From Phenylobacterium deserti (GTDB lineage Bacteria; Pseudomonadota; Alphaproteobacteria; Caulobacterales; Caulobacteraceae): DNA of 43,526 nucleotides. Made by a program: the position numbers and the translations under genes. Numbering within the stretch: position 1 is the stretch's first letter; each line of letters starts with the position of its first letter. Of the stretch, positions 25,967-34,101 are shown piece after piece. The notes under the pieces are model-generated. The model did no database searches. It saw nothing but the letters and a program-made list of their open reading frames with translations, and was not told the DNA's origin. The stretch is taken from assembly GCA_945859865.1 (NCBI GenBank), contig CAMAOY010000004.1, forward strand, positions 1-43,526, read 5' to 3'.

Positions 25967-26034
25967 ATTTGGCATGTAGGTTTATGCTCGGCTGCGAAGG
26001 ATCGCGGCGGGCCGAAGGGAAAGAAGTGCGCACC

Positions 26035-27555
26035 ATGAGCTCGAACAAGAGCCGTTACCTCTTCGGGGCCCTCGCGGGAGCCTTTGTCGCTGGCATCGCC
26101 ATGACCGCGGGCGCCGGGCTCAACGCTGCCGAGCGTACGGGAAGTGATCCGACCGCAACGCCGGTGGCAGCGGCCAGTGCCAACTTCGCCCCGCCTCCGG
26201 GCGCGCCCATGTCCTTCGCCGACATCTTCGAGAAGGTGTCCCCCGCGGTGGTGTCGATCAACGTGACGAGCCGGGCCGTACAGAGACAGATCCCGGGTCT
26301 GCCCTTCGTGATGCCGCCCGGGCAGGGTGGCGATGACGACAATGAGGGCGGCAACGGTCCGCGCCGGCAGTCGGCCGGGTCGGGCTTCTTCATCTCGGCC
26401 GACGGTTATGTGGTGACCAACAATCACGTCATCGAGGACGCAGAGAGCATCAAGGTGGTCCTGAAGGACGAGACCGAGCTCGAGGCGACAGTCGTCGGAC
26501 GCGACGAGGGCACCGACATCGCCGTCCTAAAGGTCAAGGGTACGGGCTACACCTTCGTCAACTTCGAGAATTCCGCCCGGCCCCGGGTGGGCGACTGGGT
26601 GCTGACCGTGGGTAACCCCTACAACCTGGGCGGGACCGCCACCGCTGGCATCGTCTCGGCCTACGGACGGGACATCGGCGAGACCTTCGTCGACTACATC
26701 CAGATCGATGCACCCATCAACCGGGGCAATTCCGGCGGACCGACCTTTGACGTCTATGGACGCGTGATCGGGGTCAACAGCGCCATCTTCTCACCCACCG
26801 GCGGTTCCGTCGGTATCGGCTTCGCCGTACCCGCCGACGTGGCCGGCAGGGTTTCCCGCCAGCTGATCTCCAACGGCAAGGTGGTGCGCGGCTATATCGG
26901 CGCCACCATCCAGAACTTCGACGAGGACATGGCCGCCGCCCAGGGCATAGCCGGCCAGAAGGGCGCCATCGTCGCCGAGCTCACGCCTGGGGCTCCGGCG
27001 GACAAGGCGGGCCTTGTTGCCGGCGATATCGTCCTGTCGGTCAACGGGGTGCGCGTGAAGAGCTCTGCAGAGCTGACGCGGCAGGTCGCCTCGGCGGCGC
27101 CCGGGGATCTCCTGCGGCTGCAGGTGATCCGAGGTGGCAAGCCGCGAACCTTCGACATCCGCTCGGGCGTTCGTCCCTCGGAGTCCCAGCTTGCGGCGGG
27201 TCCCGCAGGTTCCGGCGGGACCGGGCCTGGGCCCGCTCGTCCCGCGCCCGCCGCGGGCCAGGCTATCCTCGGTATGATGGTCTCGCCCCTCGACGACGCC
27301 GGTCGCCGCCGCGCGGGCCTTCCGGCCGATGTCCGCGGCCTCATCATCGGGGGTGTGGAACGCAATTCCGACGCTGCCTCCAAGGGACTGCAGGCCAATG
27401 ACGTGATCATGCGCGCGGGCGACCGGACCCTGGCCATGCCTTCGGACCTGGCCGCGGTGGTCGACCAGGCCCGGAAGGCGGGTCGGCCCAGCGTCCTCGT
27501 CGCCATCTGGCGCGGAGGCAGGACCATCTTCCTGCCGGTCAAGATCGCCGACTGA
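26035..27555 (+). CDS. Do-like periplasmic serine protease/chaperone (DegP/HtrA family)
   Basis: A 506-residue protein with an N-terminal signal anchor (GALAGAFVAGIAMTAG), a trypsin-like domain with the triad His131 (TNNHVIED), Asp161 (GTDIAVLKV) and Ser233 (RGNSGGPTFD), and two PDZ domains (about residues 280-385 and 415-500). A glycine/proline-rich linker joins the PDZ domains. It degrades or refolds misfolded envelope proteins. The start is either ATG 26035 or GTG 26026; the AAGGGA site (26015-26020) is better spaced for the GTG. The gene lies between ccmH and a two-component pair, an order I recall from rhizobia (cycHJKL-degP-regulator-kinase-glnE). Confidence 0.92.
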   Translation: MSSNKSRYLFGALAGAFVAGIAMTAGAGLNAAERTGSDPTATPVAAASANFAPPPGAPMSFADIFEKVSPAVVSINVTSRAVQRQIPGLPFVMPPGQGGDDDNEGGNGPRRQSAGSGFFISADGYVVTNNHVIEDAESIKVVLKDETELEATVVGRDEGTDIAVLKVKGTGYTFVNFENSARPRVGDWVLTVGNPYNLGGTATAGIVSAYGRDIGETFVDYIQIDAPINRGNSGGPTFDVYGRVIGVNSAIFSPTGGSVGIGFAVPADVAGRVSRQLISNGKVVRGYIGATIQNFDEDMAAAQGIAGQKGAIVAELTPGAPADKAGLVAGDIVLSVNGVRVKSSAELTRQVASAAPGDLLRLQVIRGGKPRTFDIRSGVRPSESQLAAGPAGSGGTGPGPARPAPAAGQAILGMMVSPLDDAGRRRAGLPADVRGLIIGGVERNSDAASKGLQANDVIMRAGDRTLAMPSDLAAVVDQARKAGRPSVLVAIWRGGRTIFLPVKIAD

Positions 27556-27569
27556 TCAGGACCGTGGGC

Positions 27570-28241
27570 ATGAAGATCCTGATCGTCGAGGACGACCAGC
27601 CCGCCGCCGAGGTCATGGCCCGGGGTCTCCTGGACGCCGGCCATACCTGCACCCTGTGTCCAGACGGCCTGGTCGGGCTCGAGGCCGCCCGCAGGGGCGG
27701 CTTCGACGTCATGATCGTCGATCGCATGATGCCCTGCCTGGATGGGGTCGGCCTGGTCGAGACCCTCCGCCGGGACGGGGATGAGACGCCCGTCCTCTTC
27801 CTCTCGGCCCTGGGCGAGATCGAGGACCGGGTTACCGGACTGCGGGCCGGAGCGGACGACTACCTGGTCAAGCCCTATGCCTTCGCTGAGCTCATCGCCC
27901 GGGTCGAGGCCCTGGCGCGGCGGCGGGAGACCGGATCGGTTCTCACCTTTCTCAGGGTCGGAGACCTGGAGATGGACCTCATCGGGCGCAAGGTCCAAAG
28001 GGCGGGCCGCGAGATCGACCTGCAACCCCGGGAGTTCCAGCTGCTGGAGTTCCTGATGCGGCACGCCGGACAGGCCGTGACCCGAACCATGCTGCTCGAG
28101 AAGGTCTGGGAGTACCACTTCGATCCCCAGACCAACGTCATCGACGTCCACATCTCGCGGCTGCGCTCCAAGATCGATAAGGGATTCGAGCACCCCATGC
28201 TCGAGACTATACGTGGGGCAGGGTACCGGCTGGATGCCTGA
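27570..28241 (+). CDS. OmpR-family response regulator linked to the Do-like protease
   Basis: A 223-residue regulator: receiver pocket ILIVEDDQ, phospho-acceptor Asp51 in MIVDRMMP, conserved Lys in YLVKPYAF, and a winged-helix domain (IDLQPREFQLLEFLMRHAGQAVTRTMLLEKVWEYHFDP ... VHISRLRSKIDKG). I chose ATG 27570; a GTG six bases upstream is too close to the AGGA site. It lies 14 bases after the protease, and its stop overlaps the kinase start. The context suggests control of envelope stress genes, by analogy with CpxR or CzcR-like systems. Confidence 0.92.
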   Translation: MKILIVEDDQPAAEVMARGLLDAGHTCTLCPDGLVGLEAARRGGFDVMIVDRMMPCLDGVGLVETLRRDGDETPVLFLSALGEIEDRVTGLRAGADDYLVKPYAFAELIARVEALARRRETGSVLTFLRVGDLEMDLIGRKVQRAGREIDLQPREFQLLEFLMRHAGQAVTRTMLLEKVWEYHFDPQTNVIDVHISRLRSKIDKGFEHPMLETIRGAGYRLDA

Positions 28242-29664
28242 GGCCCTGGCGCCACCCTCCGGGAGTTTCCTGCGGCTCTTCAGGGCGGCGCCCTTCAGAC
28301 TGACCCTCCTGACTTTGGCCCTCTTTGCCTTCGCCGGGGCCGTCCTCATGGCCTATGTCTATATGGCCGCCGCCGGCGAGGCCCGGAGGCGGACGGACGC
28401 GGAAATCCGCCGGGAGGCGGACAGCCTGGTCGCAGTCTACAACCGTTCGGGCCCCGCCGCCCTCAACCCCGTCCTGGTGACCCGGATGGCCGGCGAGCGG
28501 CGCTTCGTCTATCTCTTCCTGGCCCCGGATGGCGCCAGGATCACCGGTTCCCTCGCCCAGAGTCCCGTCGAAAACTTCACCGGCGCCCCGACCTGGACCC
28601 GCTTTTCCCTGGCTGGACCGGGTGCGGCAGGGCGCCCGCATTCGATCCCCGCCCGGGGCCTGCAACTGCGCCTCTCCGGCGGTGAGACCCTCTTCGTCGG
28701 CGCCGACGCCAGCGACGACCGGGATTTCATCGTGACCATCGTCCGGGGCCTCTGGGGCACCGGCGCCCTGTTGGTGGTTCTGGGCATAGCCGTTGGACTC
28801 CAGGCCAGCCGCAACTTCACCCGCGCCATGACCGGGCTCACAGATGTCGTGGCGGCCGCGAGGACCGGGAACCTTGCGGCTCGCGCCCCTGTGCGGGGGG
28901 CCGGGGACGAGCTCGACCAGCTGGCCGAGGGGCTGAACGACATGCTCGACCGGCTCGACCGCTCCATGTCCGCCCACCGGCACGCCGGCGACGCCATCGC
29001 CCACGACCTACGCTCGCCCCTGACCCGCCTGAAGGCCAGGCTGGAGACCGCCCTGCTCGATGCCGAGGCCGGACGGGGTGACGCTCGTCTGGCCCTGGGC
29101 CAGGCCCTGGACGACACCGACGGCGTCCTGAGGACCTTTTCCGCCGTACTCTCCATCTCCCGCCTACAGGCGGCCGGCGAGGCGCCCAATGCGGTGCGCT
29201 TCGATCCTGCGGCCATGGTTCGCGACATGACGGAACTGTACGGCCCGCTCTGCGAGGATAAGGGGCTCGAGATCGCCTCAGACGTCTCCGCAGGCCTGGC
29301 CGTGAGGGGCAATCCCGCCTTTTTGGCCCAGGCCCTCGCCAACCTCGTGGACAATGCCGTGAAGTACACCCCGGCCGGCGGAGCGATAAGGGTTCTGCTT
29401 CGACGAATGGCCTCCGGCGAAGTCGAGATCTCGGTGACGGACACAGGCCCCGGAGTGCCGACGGCCGACAGGGACCGGGTCGTCCAGCGCTTCGTGCGCC
29501 TGGAAAACAGCCGCAACCTGCCCGGCGTTGGCCTTGGCCTGTCCCTGGTCGCCGCGGTCGCCGAGGCCCACGGCGGCCGGTTCGAGCTGGGGGATGGGCC
29601 AGGCCTCTTTGACGGTTCGGGACCAGGGCTCCGCGCCGCCGTCGTCCTGCCCTCGGCGCCATGA
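28234..29664 (+). CDS. Sensor histidine kinase linked to the Do-like protease
   Basis: A 476-residue membrane kinase. TM1 about residues 22-45, periplasmic domain of about 120 residues, TM2 about 166-189, HAMP (SRNFTRAMTGLTDVV), HisKA with His257 in AIAHDLRSPLTRL, and ATPase motifs NLVDNAVKYTP (N box), VTDTGPGVP and GVGLGLSLVAAVAEAHGG. ATG 28234 overlaps the regulator stop by 8 bases. The stop overlaps the glnE start in an ATGA (29661-29664), so the kinase and GlnE should be translated together. Confidence 0.9.
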   Translation: MPEALAPPSGSFLRLFRAAPFRLTLLTLALFAFAGAVLMAYVYMAAAGEARRRTDAEIRREADSLVAVYNRSGPAALNPVLVTRMAGERRFVYLFLAPDGARITGSLAQSPVENFTGAPTWTRFSLAGPGAAGRPHSIPARGLQLRLSGGETLFVGADASDDRDFIVTIVRGLWGTGALLVVLGIAVGLQASRNFTRAMTGLTDVVAAARTGNLAARAPVRGAGDELDQLAEGLNDMLDRLDRSMSAHRHAGDAIAHDLRSPLTRLKARLETALLDAEAGRGDARLALGQALDDTDGVLRTFSAVLSISRLQAAGEAPNAVRFDPAAMVRDMTELYGPLCEDKGLEIASDVSAGLAVRGNPAFLAQALANLVDNAVKYTPAGGAIRVLLRRMASGEVEISVTDTGPGVPTADRDRVVQRFVRLENSRNLPGVGLGLSLVAAVAEAHGGRFELGDGPGLFDGSGPGLRAAVVLPSAP

Positions 29665-32534
29665 CCCCCCTGGGCCAGCAGCTATCCCCCTGTGGCCCGG
29701 TGCTGGACGCCCGGCCCGCCGAACGCCTCCTCGATGCTATTGCCGCAGTGCGCGACCTCTCCCCTGCCGAACGCGCGGCCCTTGCGCCGGTCTTCGGTGC
29801 GTCGGGCTATCTCGCGGGGCTTGCCCGCCGGGATCCGGCCCGCATGGCCCGGCTCCTCGAGTCTGACCCCGAGGCCAGTCTCGGCCGGATCCTGGACGCC
29901 ACCGGCCTCTTGGCGACCGCCTCTCCAGAGGTCGCTGGCCCGGGTCTCCGGCGGCTCAAGGCAGAGCTTCATCTCCTGACGGCCATCGCCGACCTTGGCG
30001 GCGCCTGGGATCTGGACCAGGTCACCGGCGCCCTGGCCCGATTTGCCGACTCCGCCCTCGCGACGGCCCTGTCCAGCGCCGCGGGTGCCGAGGTCGCCGC
30101 TGGTCGCCTCGTCCCGCCACCCGACGACAGTTGCGGACCGGTTCCGGGATTTTTCTGCATCGCCATGGGCAAGCACGGCGCTTTCGAGCTCAACTATTCG
30201 AGCGATATCGACATCTCGATCTTCTTCGATCCCGACGCCCTGCGGCTCTCACCGGGGATCGAACCCCAGGCCTTTGCGGTCCGCCTCACCCACAAGCTGA
30301 CGGAGTTGATGCAGGAGCGCACCGCTGACGGCTATGTCTTCCGCATGGACCTGAGGCTGAGGCCAGACCCGGGCTCAACGCCGCCAGCGGTCTCGACTGT
30401 CGCCGCCTTCGATTACTACGAGAGCGTTGGCCAGAACTGGGAGCGGGCGGCCTTCATCAAGGCCCGCCCCTGCGCCGGCGACATCGCCCGAGCCGACGCC
30501 TTCCTGGCGGAGCTACAGCCCTTCATCTGGCGTCGGAACCTGGACTTCGCGGCCATAGCCGACATCCATTCCATCAAGCGCCAGATCCACATCCACAAGG
30601 TCGATGATCGTCTTTCGGCCCGGGGCGCGGACCTCAAGTTGGGCCGGGGCGGCATCCGCGAGATCGAGTTCTACGTCCAGACACAGCAGCTGATCCTCGG
30701 GGGTCGTCACCCGGGGCTACGAAGCCTTCGCACCCTTGACGCCCTCGCTGCCCTGGCCACAGCCGGGCACGTCTCGGACGCGGCTCGTGACGAGCTTGGC
30801 GACGCCTACCGCCGCCTCCGCGACCTGGAGCACAGGGTGCAGATGCTCGCCGACGAGCAGACTCACCGCCTGCCGGAGTCCGACTCCGAACGCCGGCGGG
30901 TCGCGGCCCTGTCCGGCTTCGACCGGCTGCGCAGCTTCGATGCCCACGTCGAGCGGATACTGAAGGTCGTCAACGGGCGCTATGGCGAACTCTTCCTGGG
31001 CGAGGAGCCCCTGTCGTCCCGTTTCGGCAGCCTGATCTTCACGGGCGTCGACGACGATCCCGAAACCCTGCGCACCCTGGCTCGGATGGGCTTCTCCAGT
31101 CCCGCCCAGGTATCCGGGACGATCCGCGCCTGGCACCACGGACACATCGCCGCCACCCGCTCCGAGCGCGGGCGCGAACTCTTCACCCGCCTGGCCCCCC
31201 GTCTGCTCGAGGCCACCCAGGCCACCGGGGCCCCGGACGCGGCCTTCACCCGCTTCGGGGCCTTCTTCTCGCGCCTGTCCAGCGGGGTCCAGCTCCAGTC
31301 TCTCTTCCTCGCCCAGCCGGCGATCTTCGCCCTGATCGTCGAGGTGATGGCCTTTGCCCCCCGCCTGGCGGACACCCTGGCGCGCCGTCCCGCCGCCCTC
31401 GATGCCCTGCTCGATCCGGCCTTCTTTGGCGACATCGACCCACAGGAGGATCGCAAGGCCCTGGAGAGCGCCGTGGCCAGGGCGACCGATTTCGAGTCGG
31501 CCATGGATACCGTCCGTCGCCAGCACCGGGAGCAGGCCTTCCGCATCGGCGTCCAGGTGATGAGTGGATCGGCGGGCGCCGAGGCCGCTGGCCATGGCTT
31601 TGCCGGCCTGGCGGACGCCAGCATAGAGGCCCTGGCACCCGTTGCCCTGGCCGAGGCCGTCCGCCTTGGGGGCGAATTCGAGGGGCAGGTGGCGGTGGTC
31701 GCCCTCGGGAAGTGCGGATCCCGCGAGATGAGCGCGGGCTCTGACCTGGACCTGATGACCGTCCACAGGGCCGCGACGCCAGATACCGTCTCCACTCTCA
31801 AGGGCTGGTCTGCGGAAACCTTCTACGCCCGCTTCACCCAGCGGCTGGTGGCCGCCCTGTCCCTGCCGACTTCGGAAGGCGAGCTTTACGAGGTCGACAT
31901 GCGCCTGCGGCCCTCTGGCTCCAAGGGTCCCGTCGCCGTCGCCTTCACCGCCTTCGGCGCCTATTACGCGACCGAGGCCGAGACCTGGGAGTTCATGGCC
32001 CTGACCCGCGCCAGGGTGGTCTGGTCCAGCGATCCCGCCTTCGCCAGGGACCTGGCCGACGCCATCGAGACGACCTTGCGCCAGCCCCGCGACGCCGCCG
32101 TCCTGGCCCGCGAGGTGCGCGAGATGCGCGCCCTCATCGCCCAGGAGAAGCCGGCGTCGGGCCTCTGGGATATGAAGCTCGCACCTGGCGGGCTGGTGGA
32201 TATCGAATTTGCCGCCCAGTTTCTTCAGCTTGCCCATGCCCACGCAGGCGGCCCCCTTCGCGCCGGGACCGCCGACGCCCTTGAGGCCATGGCCGCGGCG
32301 GGACTGGCCGGCTCGGTCGGTCCCCTCCTGGAGGCCTGGACCCTGCAGCAGAACCTGACCCAGATGCTCCGCCTCGCCCTCGGGGACGCCGGCGACCCCG
32401 CGGATCAGCCCGACGCCTTCAGGCGCAGGCTGGCCCGGGCCGGTGGCACCCGCGACTTCCGCAGCCTCGTCACCCGTCTGGGGCGGACCCGCAGGCGCGC
32501 GCAGGAGGCCTTCGAAATGCTTGTCTGCCCTTGA
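29661..32534 (+). CDS. glnE: Bifunctional glutamine synthetase adenylyltransferase/adenylyl-removing enzyme
   Basis: A 957-residue protein that adds and removes AMP on glutamine synthetase, setting its activity to nitrogen status through PII. Two nucleotidyltransferase domains are visible: GKHGAFELNYSSDIDISIFF (about residues 170-189, Asp182 and Asp184, removal domain) and GKCGSREMSAGSDLDLM (from about residue 681, addition domain). Regulatory helical regions join them. Length is close to the E. coli enzyme. It overlaps the kinase gene by an ATGA, an intimate arrangement with an envelope two-component system. It is followed after 55 bases by the EF-hand gene. Confidence 0.95.
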   Translation: MTPLGQQLSPCGPVLDARPAERLLDAIAAVRDLSPAERAALAPVFGASGYLAGLARRDPARMARLLESDPEASLGRILDATGLLATASPEVAGPGLRRLKAELHLLTAIADLGGAWDLDQVTGALARFADSALATALSSAAGAEVAAGRLVPPPDDSCGPVPGFFCIAMGKHGAFELNYSSDIDISIFFDPDALRLSPGIEPQAFAVRLTHKLTELMQERTADGYVFRMDLRLRPDPGSTPPAVSTVAAFDYYESVGQNWERAAFIKARPCAGDIARADAFLAELQPFIWRRNLDFAAIADIHSIKRQIHIHKVDDRLSARGADLKLGRGGIREIEFYVQTQQLILGGRHPGLRSLRTLDALAALATAGHVSDAARDELGDAYRRLRDLEHRVQMLADEQTHRLPESDSERRRVAALSGFDRLRSFDAHVERILKVVNGRYGELFLGEEPLSSRFGSLIFTGVDDDPETLRTLARMGFSSPAQVSGTIRAWHHGHIAATRSERGRELFTRLAPRLLEATQATGAPDAAFTRFGAFFSRLSSGVQLQSLFLAQPAIFALIVEVMAFAPRLADTLARRPAALDALLDPAFFGDIDPQEDRKALESAVARATDFESAMDTVRRQHREQAFRIGVQVMSGSAGAEAAGHGFAGLADASIEALAPVALAEAVRLGGEFEGQVAVVALGKCGSREMSAGSDLDLMTVHRAATPDTVSTLKGWSAETFYARFTQRLVAALSLPTSEGELYEVDMRLRPSGSKGPVAVAFTAFGAYYATEAETWEFMALTRARVVWSSDPAFARDLADAIETTLRQPRDAAVLAREVREMRALIAQEKPASGLWDMKLAPGGLVDIEFAAQFLQLAHAHAGGPLRAGTADALEAMAAAGLAGSVGPLLEAWTLQQNLTQMLRLALGDAGDPADQPDAFRRRLARAGGTRDFRSLVTRLGRTRRRAQEAFEMLVCP

Positions 32535-32550
32535 AACGCCGGAATTCAGG

Positions 32551-32565
32551 GTTCAATTCGTTCAA
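32551..32565 (+). promoter_or_regulatory. Direct repeat GTTCAA-N3-GTTCAA upstream of the EF-hand/ECF operon
   Basis: Two GTTCAA copies (32551-32556 and 32560-32565) with a 9-base period lie in the 55-base gap after glnE; a GGAATT sits just before them. No ECF promoter with the usual GGAAC and spacing is visible: GGAAT is only 13 bases from CGTT. Could be part of an autoregulated promoter or coincidence. Confidence 0.25.
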
Positions 32566-32589
32566 CAGCCAAGGACCGGAGATTCCCAA

Positions 32590-33039
32590 GTGCGCCTGAC
32601 CCTTTCCGCCTGCGCAGCCGCGCTATCCGCCCCGGCCCTTCTGACGGTCCTCTGGGCCGCGCCGGCGACCGCCCAGATGGGCCCGCCCAAGCTGGACCAG
32701 AACGGCGACGGCAAGGTGCTCTACGCCGAGTACCTGTCGGCCAACGTGGACAAGACTCTCCAGACCCTGGATTCTGACAGGAACGGTCAGGTCTCCCGGG
32801 CCGAGTTCGACAAGGTCGCCGGGATGGCTCGCACCTTCGGCGGGGCCAAGGCTGAGGCGGCCATGAGCCAGATATGGCGCACGACAGACGTCAACGGAGA
32901 CGGATCCATGTCCCGGTCGGAACTGGAGACCGCCAGCAAGCGCCGTTTCGACGCTTCAGACTCCAACCGCGACGGGGCCCTGGACAAGACAGAGGTGGCC
33001 GCCATGCGGCAGAGACAACGTGTCGCGACCAGTAACTGA
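32590..33039 (+). CDS. Secreted protein with four EF-hand calcium-binding loops
   Basis: A 149-residue protein with a signal peptide (residues 1-29, ending about ATAQ) and four EF-hand loops: DQNGDGKVLYAE, DSDRNGQVSRAE, DVNGDGSMSRSE and DSNRDGALDKTE, each with Asp at position 1, acidic or amide residues at 3 and 5, Gly at 6 and Glu at 12. Calcium binding in the periplasm is likely. The start is GTG 32590, with a GGAG site 8 bases upstream; the longer frame reaches back into glnE. The sigma-factor start overlaps its 3' end by 20 bases, placing it first in a sigma/anti-sigma/CnrX-like operon. Confidence 0.85.
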   Translation: MRLTLSACAAALSAPALLTVLWAAPATAQMGPPKLDQNGDGKVLYAEYLSANVDKTLQTLDSDRNGQVSRAEFDKVAGMARTFGGAKAEAAMSQIWRTTDVNGDGSMSRSELETASKRRFDASDSNRDGALDKTEVAAMRQRQRVATSN

Positions 33040-33625
33040 CGCCCTCGGGCGCATCCATTCCGAAGGGCCGGCGGCGTCTTCACGCGTCGACGACCCGGAT
33101 GCAGACCTCGTCCGCAGGGTCGGAGCCGGGGATGCGCTGGCTGTCCGGGCGCTGACTGCCCGAAAGCTGCCTCGCCTCACCGCCCTTGCGGCCCGTGTGC
33201 TGGGAGACGCCGCCGAGGCCGAGGATGTCGCCCAGGAATCCCTGATCCGGGCCTGGCGGCAGGCGCCGGTCTGGCGCTTCGGGGAAGCCCGCTTCGACAC
33301 CTGGCTCCACAGGGTGACCCTCAACCTCTGCCGGGACCGGCTGCGCAGGGTTCGTCCGGGGGGGCCGCAGGACCTGGAGTCCCTGGTCGACCCCGGTCCA
33401 GCGCCAGACCGGGGGCTGGAGGCCAGGGACGTGGGCGACCGCGTGGCCGCAGCCATGGCGATCCTTCCCGCCCGCCAGCGCGAGGCGGTCGTCCTCTGCC
33501 ATTACCAGGAGATGGGCAACATCCAGGCCGCCGCCGCCCTCGGGATCAGCGTCGAAGCCCTGGAAAGCCTTCTCTCGCGTGGGCGACGAGCCCTGCGCGC
33601 GGCCTTGTCGGACCTCGTCGCATGA
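33020..33625 (+). CDS. ECF-family RNA polymerase sigma factor
   Basis: A 201-residue extracytoplasmic function sigma factor. Region 2 is visible as DADLVRRVGAGDALAVRALTARKLPRLTALAARVLGDAAEAEDVAQESLIRAWRQAP, and region 4 as LPARQREAVVLCHYQEMGNIQAAAALGISVEALESLLSRGRRALR. It directs RNA polymerase to genes responding to an envelope signal. It starts with GTG 33020, overlapping the EF-hand gene by 20 bases; this is the best start because conserved region 2 begins only about 25 residues later. It overlaps the next gene by an ATGA. Confidence 0.92.
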   Translation: MSRPVTDALGRIHSEGPAASSRVDDPDADLVRRVGAGDALAVRALTARKLPRLTALAARVLGDAAEAEDVAQESLIRAWRQAPVWRFGEARFDTWLHRVTLNLCRDRLRRVRPGGPQDLESLVDPGPAPDRGLEARDVGDRVAAAMAILPARQREAVVLCHYQEMGNIQAAAALGISVEALESLLSRGRRALRAALSDLVA

Positions 33626-34101
33626 CCCCGCGCCCAGATTCCCTGGTCGCCGCAGAGGCGCGCGTGCGCCAGCTGGCTGAGTCTTTTGGCGGGGACCCCG
33701 CCCGGTGGCCCGAGGCGGATCGCCTGGGTGCCGAGGCCTGGATCGCCGCCCATCCCGCTGAGGCCCGGCATCTTCTCGACGATGCACGTTCGCTGGATCG
33801 CCTGTTGTTCGCCTGGGAGGCCCCGCGTCCGACGGAGGGCGTAACAAAGCGGGTGCAGTCCGCTGCCCCGGTCCAGGTCCGGCAATCCCGTCGGCGCTCC
33901 TGGGTGCTGACCCTGACCGGCGGTGCCGCCCTCGCTGCAGCCTGCCTGGCGGGCATTGTCGCCGCGCCGCGTCTCGTGGACCCGGTCGTGCGCGCCGCCG
34001 CAGCGCCCGTCTACGCTTCGGACCCCGACTCCATCCTCGCCGAGGCTATGACGCCCTGGGAGGCTCCTGTCGCCGAGCCCGCTATGGAGGCCCGATCTTG
34101 A
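33622..34101 (+). CDS. Putative membrane anti-sigma factor
   Basis: A 159-residue protein: a cytoplasmic N-terminal part with a short motif FGGDPARWPEADRLGAEAWIAAHP that I associate with proteins next to ECF sigma factors in alphaproteobacteria, one membrane segment (about residues 92-112, SWVLTLTGGAALAAACLAGIV), and a short periplasmic tail. It has no HxxxCxxC zinc motif, so it is not a classical ZAS-type anti-sigma factor. Its position, overlapping the sigma-factor stop (ATGA) and the CnrX-like start (TTGA), supports an anti-sigma role, as CnrY in CnrYXH. This is inference. Confidence 0.6.
   Translation: MTPRPDSLVAAEARVRQLAESFGGDPARWPEADRLGAEAWIAAHPAEARHLLDDARSLDRLLFAWEAPRPTEGVTKRVQSAAPVQVRQSRRRSWVLTLTGGAALAAACLAGIVAAPRLVDPVVRAAAAPVYASDPDSILAEAMTPWEAPVAEPAMEARS

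Noticed and set aside
26892-28349. A 485-codon open frame antisense to the protease and its regulator
   Set aside because: It spans two genes with clear catalytic and receiver motifs and has no motif of its own.
30717-32243. A 508-codon open frame antisense to glnE
   Set aside because: Same low-complexity Gly/Arg/Gln/Glu composition as other shadow frames; the sense frame carries both GlnE nucleotidyltransferase motifs.
32535-32589. A GGAAC/CGTT ECF autoregulatory promoter before the EF-hand gene
   Set aside because: Only GGAAT is present and it is 13 bases from CGTT, not the usual 16-17.
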